From Terriglobus roseus (GTDB lineage Bacteria; Acidobacteriota; Terriglobia; Terriglobales; Acidobacteriaceae): a stretch of DNA of 64,000 bases. Position numbers and translations under genes: made by a program. Of this stretch, positions 33,721-42,658 are shown piece by piece (within the stretch, counting starts at the first letter, position 1; every line of letters begins with the position of its first letter). The notes below the pieces were generated by a model. The model was not told the origin of the DNA. It made no database searches and was given only the letters and a program-made list of their open reading frames with translations. The stretch covers positions 3,968,001 to 4,032,000 of the forward strand of contig NZ_LT629690.1 of assembly GCF_900102185.1 (NCBI RefSeq), given 5' to 3'.

Positions 33721-35619
33721 CTATTTCACTTTGGTTCCAAGCCATGCTTCGCGGAACGCCTTCTGTTCCGCAGTGAGTGTTCCGCCTGCTGTTTCGACAG
33801 GAACAATCTCAAGCGTGGGATCTGCAGCGAGGACGGCCTTCGAGCGTACTTCCTGACCGCGACGCTTGTAGATCAGCTCCACGCTGTCGCCTACCTTTTT
33901 CCCGTCGATGGCCTTCTCTACATCCGCAGATGAGTTGATGGCCATGCCGCCAACGCTGACCAACTCATCATCCAGATCGAGTCCTGCAAGATATGCAGGC
34001 GAACCGATGACGGTGGATGCGGCAACCTTCAACGTCTCCGGTCCTGCAGGCGCCTGACCGCGACGCACTGGATCACCCTTCTTCATCAGATAGATGTTCC
34101 CCAATGTTGCGCCGCCGCGCTTCTTCATGACGAAGCCTGCGTGCTGCAGCAGCGATGCGTAGTCCACCTTCTCTGTGCCGATCATGTAACGCTTCACGTA
34201 ATCTGCCGCGAAGGCAGGATCGCCGCTCACTTTTGCGAGCTGCGTTTGCACATCCGCAATGCTGTACGGATGGCCTACGAGTCCGGGTGCGGGGCCACCG
34301 GGCTTGCCGTATGCCAACCACATGGCACGCATGAAGTCATCGAGCGTGACCTTGCCGTTTGTCTTCACACGTAGGGAGAGATCGAGGCCCATCGCGACCA
34401 CATCGCCGAACGTGTAGTACGAGACGAAGGTGTTGTTGAAGTACGTCGGGAACAGATCGCTTGCACCGTCAACGAATGGAGCCATGCGGCTCATATCCAT
34501 TGCGGAGCGATACTGCGTTGAGGGTGAATTGATTACGTTGCTGATGTCGCGTGCAAAGCCCATCATGCCGCGCGGCATGGGTGTTAGGCCGGTGCGGATC
34601 ATCGCCAGGTTGCCGTAGTACTGCGTGAAGCCTTCTGCAACAAACATCAGGCCGCTCATGTTCACATCGCGGAAGTTGAACGGCTCCAGACCTTCTGGAC
34701 GGATGCGTTCCACGTTCCAGTTGTGAAAGTACTCATGCGCTACGACGCTGAGGCCAAGCTGGCGCGAGGTCATCACAGTACTGTTGCGATGCTCCATGCC
34801 ATCGCCGTTGTCCCACGGCAGAGCATCGGCGAGGAAGGTGTAATAGCCCGGCTCGTAGTCCGGCAGTTCGCCGTAGACGGCCTGCTCTTCCTTCACGATC
34901 TTTTCGACGCCTGCGAAGTACTCGGCCAGTTCTGCGTCCGTGGCCTGCGAGTGGGCTACGACGCGGATGGTCTGCGCCTTGCCGCCGGGCTTGAGCGCGG
35001 GCACCTGGAAGGTGTGGATCGCGTAGTTCGCGAGCTCTGCTGGGCTGTCCATCAGGTATTGCAGATTGGGCGAGGTGAACGTATTGGGATCGTTCGTTGG
35101 ATAAAGCTGCGTGGCGATCTTCCAGTTCAAGCCCTCGGGCAGAACGAAGCTTAGTTTCGACGGACGATCATCGAAACCGTGCGCCCACATTACCGTCGCG
35201 GGCCAGTTCAGGTGCGCGTGCGTTGTGTCGATGGCCATGAAGGTGCCATCGACGCGGTTGCCGAACAATTTGTAAGTGACATGAACGGTGCCGTGATGTC
35301 CGCTGACGGTCCACGAACGTGGGTCGGGCCTGGTGACGGTGAGCGGCTTGCCGCTTTCGTCAGTGAACTTTTCTTCGAAGACATTCGATGCGTATTCAAA
35401 CGCGGCGTAGCGGCCGGGAGAGGATCGGCTCATCTGCACGGTGAGGGGCTGCTGCGGAACGTTGTGGAAGGTGGCCTCTACCTGCACCACGTGGTGCACA
35501 ACGTCTGGAAAGGTAAAGCGATATTCCGTGGCGTTGTTCTGTGCGAGGGCAGGCAGGGTGGCTGCAGCAATGGCGGCGGCACCCACAAGACGCAGGAAGC
35601 GAGCAGAAAAATTCTTCAC
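33721..35619 (-). CDS. M61-family metallopeptidase with PDZ domain, exported
   Basis: An exported peptidase of about 632 residues. After a signal peptide (ending AAATLPALAQ) comes an N-terminal beta-domain (about 25-180), then the catalytic domain with HEYFHNWNVERIRP (HExxH at 295-299) and AEGFTQYYG (third zinc ligand Glu). A PDZ domain lies near the C-terminus (about 530-600). This is the glycyl-aminopeptidase (M61) layout. It should cleave small N-terminal residues from peptides in the periplasm. The start is probably GTG at 35619, which places the signal peptide at the N-terminus; TTG at 35643 is the alternative. No ribosome site is clear for either. Confidence 0.9.
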   Translation of the reverse strand: MKNFSARFLRLVGAAAIAAATLPALAQNNATEYRFTFPDVVHHVVQVEATFHNVPQQPLTVQMSRSSPGRYAAFEYASNVFEEKFTDESGKPLTVTRPDPRSWTVSGHHGTVHVTYKLFGNRVDGTFMAIDTTHAHLNWPATVMWAHGFDDRPSKLSFVLPEGLNWKIATQLYPTNDPNTFTSPNLQYLMDSPAELANYAIHTFQVPALKPGGKAQTIRVVAHSQATDAELAEYFAGVEKIVKEEQAVYGELPDYEPGYYTFLADALPWDNGDGMEHRNSTVMTSRQLGLSVVAHEYFHNWNVERIRPEGLEPFNFRDVNMSGLMFVAEGFTQYYGNLAMIRTGLTPMPRGMMGFARDISNVINSPSTQYRSAMDMSRMAPFVDGASDLFPTYFNNTFVSYYTFGDVVAMGLDLSLRVKTNGKVTLDDFMRAMWLAYGKPGGPAPGLVGHPYSIADVQTQLAKVSGDPAFAADYVKRYMIGTEKVDYASLLQHAGFVMKKRGGATLGNIYLMKKGDPVRRGQAPAGPETLKVAASTVIGSPAYLAGLDLDDELVSVGGMAINSSADVEKAIDGKKVGDSVELIYKRRGQEVRSKAVLAADPTLEIVPVETAGGTLTAEQKAFREAWLGTKVK

Positions 35620-35876
35620 AGTGAGGCGATGATAACGCTGCAAACCGTGCCGGTGAAGTGATCCTTCATTCCGCTTTCGTGGGAAGCGATTCCAATCTGG
35701 GAGAGTAACGACAGAGAGACGAAAGATGAAACGGTGAAAAATGGCGCGGATTCGCGTGACGGCGAGGGAATTTGTGGACTAGATTGGTATGCGCTTCGGC
35801 GAGAGTCTTGTGGCGGTGGTCCAACCTCTGCAGGTCTCGTCGGCAAAACTTCTAGCTCATTAAAGGGAACCCGCTC

Positions 35877-37166
35877 ATGATCACTCGCAGAACCTTCCTT
35901 GGAACCATGGGAGCCGCGACCGCGCTGGCAGCCATGCCCACCGCACGCGCGCTTGGCGCTAATGACCGCATTCGAATCGCGCTGGTGGGATGCGGCGATC
36001 GTGGCATGCAGGATCTGCGTGACGCTCTCAAGGAATCGAACATTGAAATTGTGGCCGCCGCTGACGCCTACACGCGCCGACTGGAGATGATGAAGGAGAA
36101 GTATCCCAACATCAAGACCTATGACGATCCCCTGAAGTTGCTGGAAAACAAGGACGTAGATGCGGTGATCAATGCGACGCCGCTGCACCTGCATGCCAAG
36201 TATTTTCTTGCCACGCTGCAGGCCGGAAAAGACCTGTACAGCGAAAAAACGATGGCCTACAACATTGCCGATGCCACGGCTTGCCGCAATGCCGCCAAGG
36301 CTTCAAAGCAGGTGGTGCAGATTGGTATGCAGCACGAGAGCGAAGGCGAACTGCGCGATGTGCAGGACTGGGTCAAGAGCGGCAAGCTTGGCAAACTGAC
36401 CATGGTGGAGGCATGGATGAGCCGCAACACACCACGTGGCAAAGGCCAGTGGGTACGCCCCATTCCTGAGGATTGCAACCCGGACCATGTGCGCTGGGAT
36501 CTGTTCCTGGCAAACCGTCCGAAGAGTGCGTTCGATGCGAACAAGTTCATCAACTGGCGTCTGTTCTGGGAGTTCTCCGGCGGCAACATCACGGAAAACA
36601 TGGTGCACCAGATCGCGTGGATTGCCACCGCGCTGGATCTTGACGTTCCTGCCGCTGCGTATTGCGCGGGTGGCGTGTTCAGCGAAAAGGATGGACGGCA
36701 GGTGCCTGACACGATTGCCGTAACGCTCGAATATCCGAATGATCTGACCGTGTTGTGGCAGTCCACTTTCTCCAATGCACGTTATGGATTGGGCGAGCAC
36801 TACCTGGGATCGAACGGAACGATTGAGCATGTGTCCGGTTCGACAGGCATGGTAACGGGAAGCCAGAACTCGCGTGGCGGCACGAAGTTCATGCCGGAGA
36901 AGGCGAACGATCCCAGCGGTGTGGTCATTGAATCGACCACCAAGGGCGTGACGCACATGGGCAACTGGTTTGATGCGATCCGTTCGCGCAGCAAGGACAA
37001 GGTGAATGCCACGGTGGAAGTAGGCTATCGGTCTTCGGTAGCGTCATTTATGTCGAACCTGGCGTACCGCCGTAAGGCACGCGTGACCTTTGAAGATGCG
37101 AAGGCGGCAGCGCCAGATGCGTTGTACAACGAGGCCGACCTGCACACGTCGCACCACAAGGCGTGA
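35877..37166 (+). CDS. Tat-exported Gfo/Idh/MocA-family oxidoreductase
   Basis: A 429-residue protein with a twin-arginine signal (MITRRTFLGTMGAATALAAM), then a Rossmann domain (IRIALVGCGDRGMQDL, about 32-47; INATPLHLHA; SEKTMAYN, the position of the EKP catalytic Lys) and a C-terminal alpha/beta domain (about 155-400). The family binds NAD(P) and acts on sugars or amino sugars; Tat export with bound cofactor is usual for this subgroup. The substrate is unknown. AAAGGGA lies nine bases before the ATG. Two further genes follow at short spacing on the same strand. Confidence 0.9.
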   Translation: MITRRTFLGTMGAATALAAMPTARALGANDRIRIALVGCGDRGMQDLRDALKESNIEIVAAADAYTRRLEMMKEKYPNIKTYDDPLKLLENKDVDAVINATPLHLHAKYFLATLQAGKDLYSEKTMAYNIADATACRNAAKASKQVVQIGMQHESEGELRDVQDWVKSGKLGKLTMVEAWMSRNTPRGKGQWVRPIPEDCNPDHVRWDLFLANRPKSAFDANKFINWRLFWEFSGGNITENMVHQIAWIATALDLDVPAAAYCAGGVFSEKDGRQVPDTIAVTLEYPNDLTVLWQSTFSNARYGLGEHYLGSNGTIEHVSGSTGMVTGSQNSRGGTKFMPEKANDPSGVVIESTTKGVTHMGNWFDAIRSRSKDKVNATVEVGYRSSVASFMSNLAYRRKARVTFEDAKAAAPDALYNEADLHTSHHKA

Positions 37167-37233
37167 GATAGCGGTTGAAACGAGAAAAACTCACGATGGC
37201 AGAAGTGGTTTCGAGAGATACACTGCTGCCACC

Positions 37234-38529
37234 GTGAAGCGTTTTCACATCTTCGTGATTGCGTTCGTGATGCCGTTCGTTGCGCTGGCGCAGGATCATG
37301 TCTCCAGTCCCGGTTACAACTCGGTGATCCCCGAGTTGCGCGGCGACCGGTACAACATTGATCGCGATCTGCAGATCGCGTTGCGTACATTTAACGGGCA
37401 AAACTCTCTCGACATGCGCGACCGGTCTGTCGGCGTGGTGGATCGGTCGATTTCCGGCAGCCTGCGCACAAATGCATCCACCGACGTGATTGCCGAGGGT
37501 GTGGTGCTGCGTACGGACGCGTACCTGGCGCCGGACAAGAACAGCATGGTGACCGTTCTTACCGTGTTGCCCACCGTAATTCTGCGAGCACCCGCGGGAT
37601 TTCCAAATTCGCCTACGGGGTCCAATCGCTCTACGACCCGCCACCGTGACGTGCTTTCTGCAGCTCCGCCGCCTCCGCAAGGTTCGACACTGCGATTTGC
37701 CTTGGCGGGAGGCACAGTCTATTTCGACGACAACAATGGGGCCACAGTGCGGCAGACTGCTGTGCGATATCCGGGGCCTGGTGAGAATCTGGTTTTCTTT
37801 GGCCAGACCATCGTTGGTGGGCCGAGTGATCCGCCGTCGGCAGTGTTGCTGTTAAGGAGCGCCTGTTCGCCGCAAGACCATACGTGCTCATCTATTGACG
37901 GGAATGTCGCCAACTCGGACGCGTTGATGGCACGGCTGCCTTTTGGGATGGCAACGGTTGGAGCCTATAACGCAGCGGGCGCTGCCATTGCTGATGCTTC
38001 GCGTGAAGGCATTCGGGGGTGGGCTGGATCGCTGGAAGTTCACTACAACGTGGGGCAAGGGGACATTCGGCGGTTATCGGGGCCGGAGATTGATATGCCG
38101 CCGTTTACTCCTTCTGCAATGGATGAGAGCTTTGTGCGAGCGCACATCCTGCGAAGCGATGCCAATCTGACGACGGGTGGGCTTGGTGTTGTGACGAACT
38201 CAGTGGCTGCAGTGGACAAGGTGTATCAGGGCTTGACGCCGCGCGAACGGACCATCGATATCACGCAGCGCGGAGGTTTGCTGTGGAAGGACAGCACCGT
38301 TGTGATGGCTGCTTTGACGCCAACACAACAACCGCTTGTGGAAGGTGGCGACTACTTTCTGGCAGTGGGTCGCACCCTCGACAATCGGTGGGAGTTGCGG
38401 GCGGCATGGCGCGTTGTGGATGACCAGGTGTTTGCGTTGGATAGACCGCGTAGCGTAGCGATCTCGCATGATGGCGGTTCGTACTGGAAGAGTACAGCGT
38501 TGTTTCTGAAGTCGCATGGGCTGCAATAG
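37234..38529 (+). CDS. Unrecognised exported protein
   Basis: I recognise no family. The GTG at 37234 gives a clean signal peptide (KRFHIFVIAFVMPFVALAQ) and a 431-residue protein. The mature part is rich in Val, Asp and Thr, looks beta-rich, and has a Pro-rich break at about residue 145 (APPPPQG) and two Cys at about 210-217 (SACSPQDHTCSS) that could form a disulfide. The frame is open 48 codons upstream, but that part is Arg-rich shadow of the preceding gene. It lies 67 bases after the oxidoreductase gene and 44 bases before the hydrolase gene. Confidence 0.75.
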   Translation: MKRFHIFVIAFVMPFVALAQDHVSSPGYNSVIPELRGDRYNIDRDLQIALRTFNGQNSLDMRDRSVGVVDRSISGSLRTNASTDVIAEGVVLRTDAYLAPDKNSMVTVLTVLPTVILRAPAGFPNSPTGSNRSTTRHRDVLSAAPPPPQGSTLRFALAGGTVYFDDNNGATVRQTAVRYPGPGENLVFFGQTIVGGPSDPPSAVLLLRSACSPQDHTCSSIDGNVANSDALMARLPFGMATVGAYNAAGAAIADASREGIRGWAGSLEVHYNVGQGDIRRLSGPEIDMPPFTPSAMDESFVRAHILRSDANLTTGGLGVVTNSVAAVDKVYQGLTPRERTIDITQRGGLLWKDSTVVMAALTPTQQPLVEGGDYFLAVGRTLDNRWELRAAWRVVDDQVFALDRPRSVAISHDGGSYWKSTALFLKSHGLQ

Positions 38530-38573
38530 TTCTGAGCTTCGATGCAATGCTGCAAGGCGGTACCCTGTTTCTG

Positions 38574-39461
38574 ATGGCGATTGAGTTTCTTGCGACAGAT
38601 GATGATGCTCTGATCCGTGGGCGCGCCCGTGTGGGTGATGCGGAGATTGTGGTGTGTAGCGATGGCACGTGCCTGTTCGATGGCGGAGCCATGTTTGGTG
38701 TGGTGCCGAAGACGCTTTGGTCGCGCAAGGTTCAGGCCGACGAGAAGAACCGCGTGATGCTTGGTTTGAATTGCGTGGTGGTGAAGATTGGCGGCAAGAA
38801 CGTGCTGATTGAAACCGGATTCGGCAATAAGATCGCACCCAAGTTGAAAGAGATTTATGCAATACAGGAACGGCTTCCCTCTTCATTGAATGCTGCCGGA
38901 CTTTCGCCGGATGATATCGACATTGTGATCAATTCGCATCTGCATTGGGACCACTGCGGATGGAACAGTGTGCTGGATGCGAATGGCAATGTGCTGCCTT
39001 ATTTTTCGAACGCACAATACATTGCGCATCGTGGCGAGGTGGAGCATGGGCGGCATCAGTGGGAGCGCGATCGGATCAGCTATGTGTCTGACAACTACGA
39101 ACCGATGATAGCCAGCGGACAGATGCGGCTGGTGGAAGGCACACATGCTGAGGTGATGCCTGGCATAACACTTGAGTGTTATCCCGGACATACCCAACAG
39201 TGCATGGTGGTCCATATAGAAAATGGCGGTGAACACGCGTGTTTTGTGAGCGATCTGATCCCCACCAGCGCGCACCTAGATGTGGGGTGGGTGATGGGAT
39301 TTGACTTGGATCCGTTGCGGACGATTGAAGAGCGCAAGCGGTTCTATTCACGTGCTCTGCCCGAAAATTGGTTGATCCTTTTTCCACACGATCACCGCCG
39401 ATGTATGACAGAGCTGCAAAAGGACTCGACGGGACGTAGCGTGGTCGTGAAAGATTATTGA
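38574..39461 (+). CDS. Metallo-beta-lactamase-fold hydrolase
   Basis: A protein of about 295 residues with the MBL zinc signature HLHWDHCGW (HxHxDH), then a His in CYPGHTQQCM, an Asp in ACFVSDLIP and a His in LFPHDHRR, giving a full two-metal site. The beginning (VCSDGTCLFDGGAMFGVVPK) is typical of the lactonase-like/YcbL-type hydrolases. No signal peptide, so cytoplasmic. The substrate is not known; N-acyl lactones and thioesters are possibilities for this group. The ATG at 38547 is an alternative start. The stop lies 53 bases before the diguanylate cyclase start. Confidence 0.85.
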   Translation: MAIEFLATDDDALIRGRARVGDAEIVVCSDGTCLFDGGAMFGVVPKTLWSRKVQADEKNRVMLGLNCVVVKIGGKNVLIETGFGNKIAPKLKEIYAIQERLPSSLNAAGLSPDDIDIVINSHLHWDHCGWNSVLDANGNVLPYFSNAQYIAHRGEVEHGRHQWERDRISYVSDNYEPMIASGQMRLVEGTHAEVMPGITLECYPGHTQQCMVVHIENGGEHACFVSDLIPTSAHLDVGWVMGFDLDPLRTIEERKRFYSRALPENWLILFPHDHRRCMTELQKDSTGRSVVVKDY

Positions 39462-39514
39462 TATTGTGTGCGATGGAGAGAGCCTCTCCCATCGTTTCCG
39501 GAGGTAGACCCGCG

Positions 39515-40975
39515 TTGCCAATCCCCCAAACCGACATGACTCCGCTACAAGCGGCCCGCAAGCGCGGCGAAATTCTCCGTCAGCTTGGGCTGATGGAGGA
39601 GGTGGATGAACAGGAGTTCGACGAACTGGTTGAACTTGCTGCAGCACTGTGCGGCAAAGCGTTAAGCGCGATGACCCTGCTGGATGAGGAGACGCAACTC
39701 ATCAAGGCGCGTATGGGCTTTCAAGGGGCTCGAACGATGCCTGTGCGCGAATCCATCTGCCAGTACACCGTGCAAAACAACCAGCTTCTTGTGGTGGAAG
39801 ACACGGTAAACGATGAGCGCTTCCGCGGCCCTGTGGGTGGCAGTATTCGGTTCTATGCTGGTACGCCCCTCACCACGCTGGATGGCACTGCCGTTGGCGC
39901 GCTGTGCGTGATGGATACAGCGCCTTCCGTGCTGTCAGAGCAACAGCTTCGTGCATTGCAGATTTTGGGGCGGCAGCTTAGCAATCGTATTCAGTTACGC
40001 GAACGTGCGCGGTCCATGGCCGACATGATGTCAGAACGTGAACGCGCGCGCGAAATGTTTGTGACCATCCTGAACAACGTTCCGGCTGAGATCTATTTGA
40101 AAGATGAGGACGGCAGGCTTCGTTTTTATAACCGTAAGCTGGCCAATCGCTTTGCCATTAACGAGGCCGCATGGCTGGGCAAGACCAGCCGCGATTTGTG
40201 GGATGAAGAGACGGCATTGCGCATTCTTCAGGAAGACCGGGAGGTATTCCTGTCGGGAGAGCCGCAGGAAACGTTCCTGGATTTGAAAGAAGCCGATGGC
40301 AAGCACAGCTACTGGAGGACCACCAAGGCACCGTGCCAGGATTCGAATGGCAATCCGGTGCTGGCGTGCTGCTCGGTTGATCTGACGGAACAGCGTGACC
40401 GCGAACGCCAACTTCAAGAGACTAAGGAGGAGTTGGAAGAGGCGAATCGCAAGCTGAGTTCGCTTGCGCTTACCGATGCGTTGACCGGACTGTGGAATCG
40501 TCGCGCTTTCGATTCGCGTTTGGAGACAGCAGTGATTGCTGCGCAACGCAGCAAAAAGCCGTTGGCACTGATGCTGCTGGATGTGGATCACTTCAAGCGC
40601 ATTAATGACCGCTTTGGGCATCCATGCGGTGATGAAGTGCTGCGCAATGTGGCGACGATTCTGAATCGGACCAAGCGAGCGGATGAAGTGGCATGTCGCT
40701 TTGGTGGAGAAGAGTTCACCATACTGATGCCGGGAACGGATGCCCAGGGAGCCATGGTTTTAGGCGAGCGAATTCGCAAAGCGATGCATGCCTTCGAATG
40801 GGACAAAGAGCCGATCACGATCAGCATGGGCATTGCCGTGTGGACCGATGGCTGGTCTTCCGATGACCTGGTGGACAATGCTGATGCGGCACTGTATCGC
40901 GCAAAAGAAGGTGGACGTGACCGCTTCATTTGCTACAACTGCGATCAGTTCTTGGGCGCTGCCCAGGGATCGTAG
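39515..40975 (+). CDS. Diguanylate cyclase with GAF and PAS domains
   Basis: A 486-residue signalling protein: GAF domain (about 20-160, with ICQYTVQNNQLLVVED and FYAGTPLTT), PAS domain with PAC (about 178-300), short coiled coil (about 300-322) and GGDEF domain (about 325-480). The active-site loop is GGEEF at 397-401, so c-di-GMP synthesis is expected. At the inhibitory site the usual RxxD reads RADE, which may weaken product inhibition. No membrane segment. The start is TTG at 39515 because a perfect GGAGGT sits nine bases before it; the frame is open to 39458. Its 3' end overlaps the convergent VOC gene by 31 bases. Confidence 0.92.
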   Translation: MPIPQTDMTPLQAARKRGEILRQLGLMEEVDEQEFDELVELAAALCGKALSAMTLLDEETQLIKARMGFQGARTMPVRESICQYTVQNNQLLVVEDTVNDERFRGPVGGSIRFYAGTPLTTLDGTAVGALCVMDTAPSVLSEQQLRALQILGRQLSNRIQLRERARSMADMMSERERAREMFVTILNNVPAEIYLKDEDGRLRFYNRKLANRFAINEAAWLGKTSRDLWDEETALRILQEDREVFLSGEPQETFLDLKEADGKHSYWRTTKAPCQDSNGNPVLACCSVDLTEQRDRERQLQETKEELEEANRKLSSLALTDALTGLWNRRAFDSRLETAVIAAQRSKKPLALMLLDVDHFKRINDRFGHPCGDEVLRNVATILNRTKRADEVACRFGGEEFTILMPGTDAQGAMVLGERIRKAMHAFEWDKEPITISMGIAVWTDGWSSDDLVDNADAALYRAKEGGRDRFICYNCDQFLGAAQGS

Positions 40976-41367
40976 TCACCGACGCTCCAAATCTGACCTT
41001 CTGGATCGCGCACGCTAAAGCCGCTGCCGCCGTAGTCCTTTGTCTCAAGAGGCATGAGAACGGAAGCGCCGGCGGCTTTCGCCTTTTCCCATGCCGCAGC
41101 GCAATCCTTCACGATGAGATAGATCGACGCGGTCACGCGATTCCCTACCTCGTCTGGCTGCACATACCAACCCGCTGTTGCGGGATTCACGCCGACGGTT
41201 CCCAGCATGATCATGCCGTTGCCGAGTATGAGTTCGGCATGATGCACCACGCCGTCGTCACCGCGATAGACGGCATGCTCCGTGAAATCGAATGCCTGCT
41301 TCAACCACTCAATCATGCGGTTGCAGTCGCGATAGCGGATGGCGGAAATGACGTTCACGGTGCTCAT
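40945..41367 (-). CDS. VOC (glyoxalase/bleomycin-resistance) family protein
   Basis: A 140-residue protein of the vicinal-oxygen-chelate fold: VISAIRYRDCNRMIEWLKQAFDF opens the first half and YLIVKDCAAAWEKAKAAGASVL the second, with FSVRDPEGQIWSVGDYDPW at the end. It is of the PhnB-like type, often of unknown substrate. The ATG at 41367 is fixed by a perfect GGAGGT seven bases upstream. It follows the LssY-like gene by 28 bases on the same strand and overlaps the diguanylate cyclase 3' end by 31 bases. Confidence 0.87.
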   Translation of the reverse strand: MSTVNVISAIRYRDCNRMIEWLKQAFDFTEHAVYRGDDGVVHHAELILGNGMIMLGTVGVNPATAGWYVQPDEVGNRVTASIYLIVKDCAAAWEKAKAAGASVLMPLETKDYGGSGFSVRDPEGQIWSVGDYDPWAAPKN

Positions 41368-41395
41368 GGGGAAGACCTCCGTTGCGCTGGTCATA

Positions 41396-42511
41396 TTACT
41401 GCAACAGCATGACGAGTATGCGGCCGTCCGAGTGAAAACTTGCGCCTGTTGCGGTCTTCGCCTCGCGGATTGGATCGGATGGCGTGACGTATGCAGCAGC
41501 GGCGACGGCACCGGTTGACGTAACACTGTCGCGTAGAAAATCGCGTTCCGTGTCGATGGCAGGCGCAATGCTGTGAGTGACTTGGCCGTTACGACTGTCA
41601 CGGGCAAAGCCGTTGTCGTACGTTGCAGAACCGATCCACAGCGGCTGGCCATTGATGACTTGTGTTGTCTTCCAGATGCGCACATGATGGCGCTCCGCGG
41701 CTACGCGCAACGTATCCCCGCGCGCGAAGCTCATGTCCTGCGGGCGACCGAAGAGATACAGCGTGCTCATGGGGACTTCGCGATAAGGCTCTTTGGACAG
41801 CGTGGCCAGCAGGCCGTGGAGGATGGCGGTATTGCGATCCGCGTCCACCGCGAACCAACCGCTGTGGAGGAACGCATCCTGCACCTGCTGCTCTGAGCCG
41901 ATAAGCGCGAAATTTACGGCGTCGCCCACGTTGCCCTGGCCATCGTCATCGCGACGCGGGAATGCGTCAAAGATGGCAGGCTGTAGGAGTTGCGACAAAC
42001 TTAGAGCAGCCGCTGTTGCTGATCCGGATGGCGTTGAAGCGAGAGTGATGGAGACTTTGTAACTGCCGGTGGCGGTAAGTCCATCACTGAGATTCGCGGC
42101 AAGGAAGAGATTGCCGGTGGAGCGTACCGGGATTGTTTCCCCTGCGCCTATGCTGAAGGGCCATGCAGCTTCGTTATCGCCGATGCGGCCAATCAGAGCG
42201 CCGGTTTGCGCGGTGGGCAGAGGGTATTGCCGCAGAAGATCGCGCCAGAAGTGTTCCTTGCCGTCGGGCGTGATGGTTTGCCCGTTTGCCAGCGTGATCG
42301 TGCCGTTCGCCTTCACGGTCAGGGTGTCACCGGGGACCAGAGGGATGCCGGTGTCGATCCAGCCCTTTGTGGCGTCGATGGTTACTGTGGCGTGGTCTTT
42401 GCGGTGCGCAACCGCGACAGGAGCGGTGGGCGCAATCGCCTCGATGCGTGCGGTCTGCGCCGAAAGCACAGGCGTGACTGCAAGCAGGACGAAGACTACG
42501 AAACGGCGCAT
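41396..42511 (-). CDS. Exported protein with PA-IL-like and LssY C-terminal-like domains
   Basis: A 371-residue protein with a signal peptide (MRRFVVFVLLAVTPVLSAQ). Residues about 42-155 (GWIDTGIPLVPGDTLTVKA..., GALIGRIGD, STGNLFLAANLSD) resemble the PA-IL/galactose-binding lectin-like domain. The C-terminal about 190 residues (GDAVNFALIGSEQQVQDAFLHSGW, PMSTLYLFGRPQDMSFAR, HHVRIWKT) match the LssY C-terminal domain of unknown function. Location periplasmic or secreted; role unknown. Divergent from hscA, with which it shares the upstream region. Confidence 0.78.
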   Translation of the reverse strand: MRRFVVFVLLAVTPVLSAQTARIEAIAPTAPVAVAHRKDHATVTIDATKGWIDTGIPLVPGDTLTVKANGTITLANGQTITPDGKEHFWRDLLRQYPLPTAQTGALIGRIGDNEAAWPFSIGAGETIPVRSTGNLFLAANLSDGLTATGSYKVSITLASTPSGSATAAALSLSQLLQPAIFDAFPRRDDDGQGNVGDAVNFALIGSEQQVQDAFLHSGWFAVDADRNTAILHGLLATLSKEPYREVPMSTLYLFGRPQDMSFARGDTLRVAAERHHVRIWKTTQVINGQPLWIGSATYDNGFARDSRNGQVTHSIAPAIDTERDFLRDSVTSTGAVAAAAYVTPSDPIREAKTATGASFHSDGRILVMLLQ

Positions 42512-42658
42512 GTATTTTCAGACGCATTCTGCCGCGCAAATGTCGCGTTGACGCTTTGGGGCAGTCCGATTTCCTCGAAAATCAATGGAATGCGACAATG
42601 AAGAGTCGGGCTTTTGTGCGTCTTTGCTGCACTGGAGCGCATCTGGAATAGGAACGGT

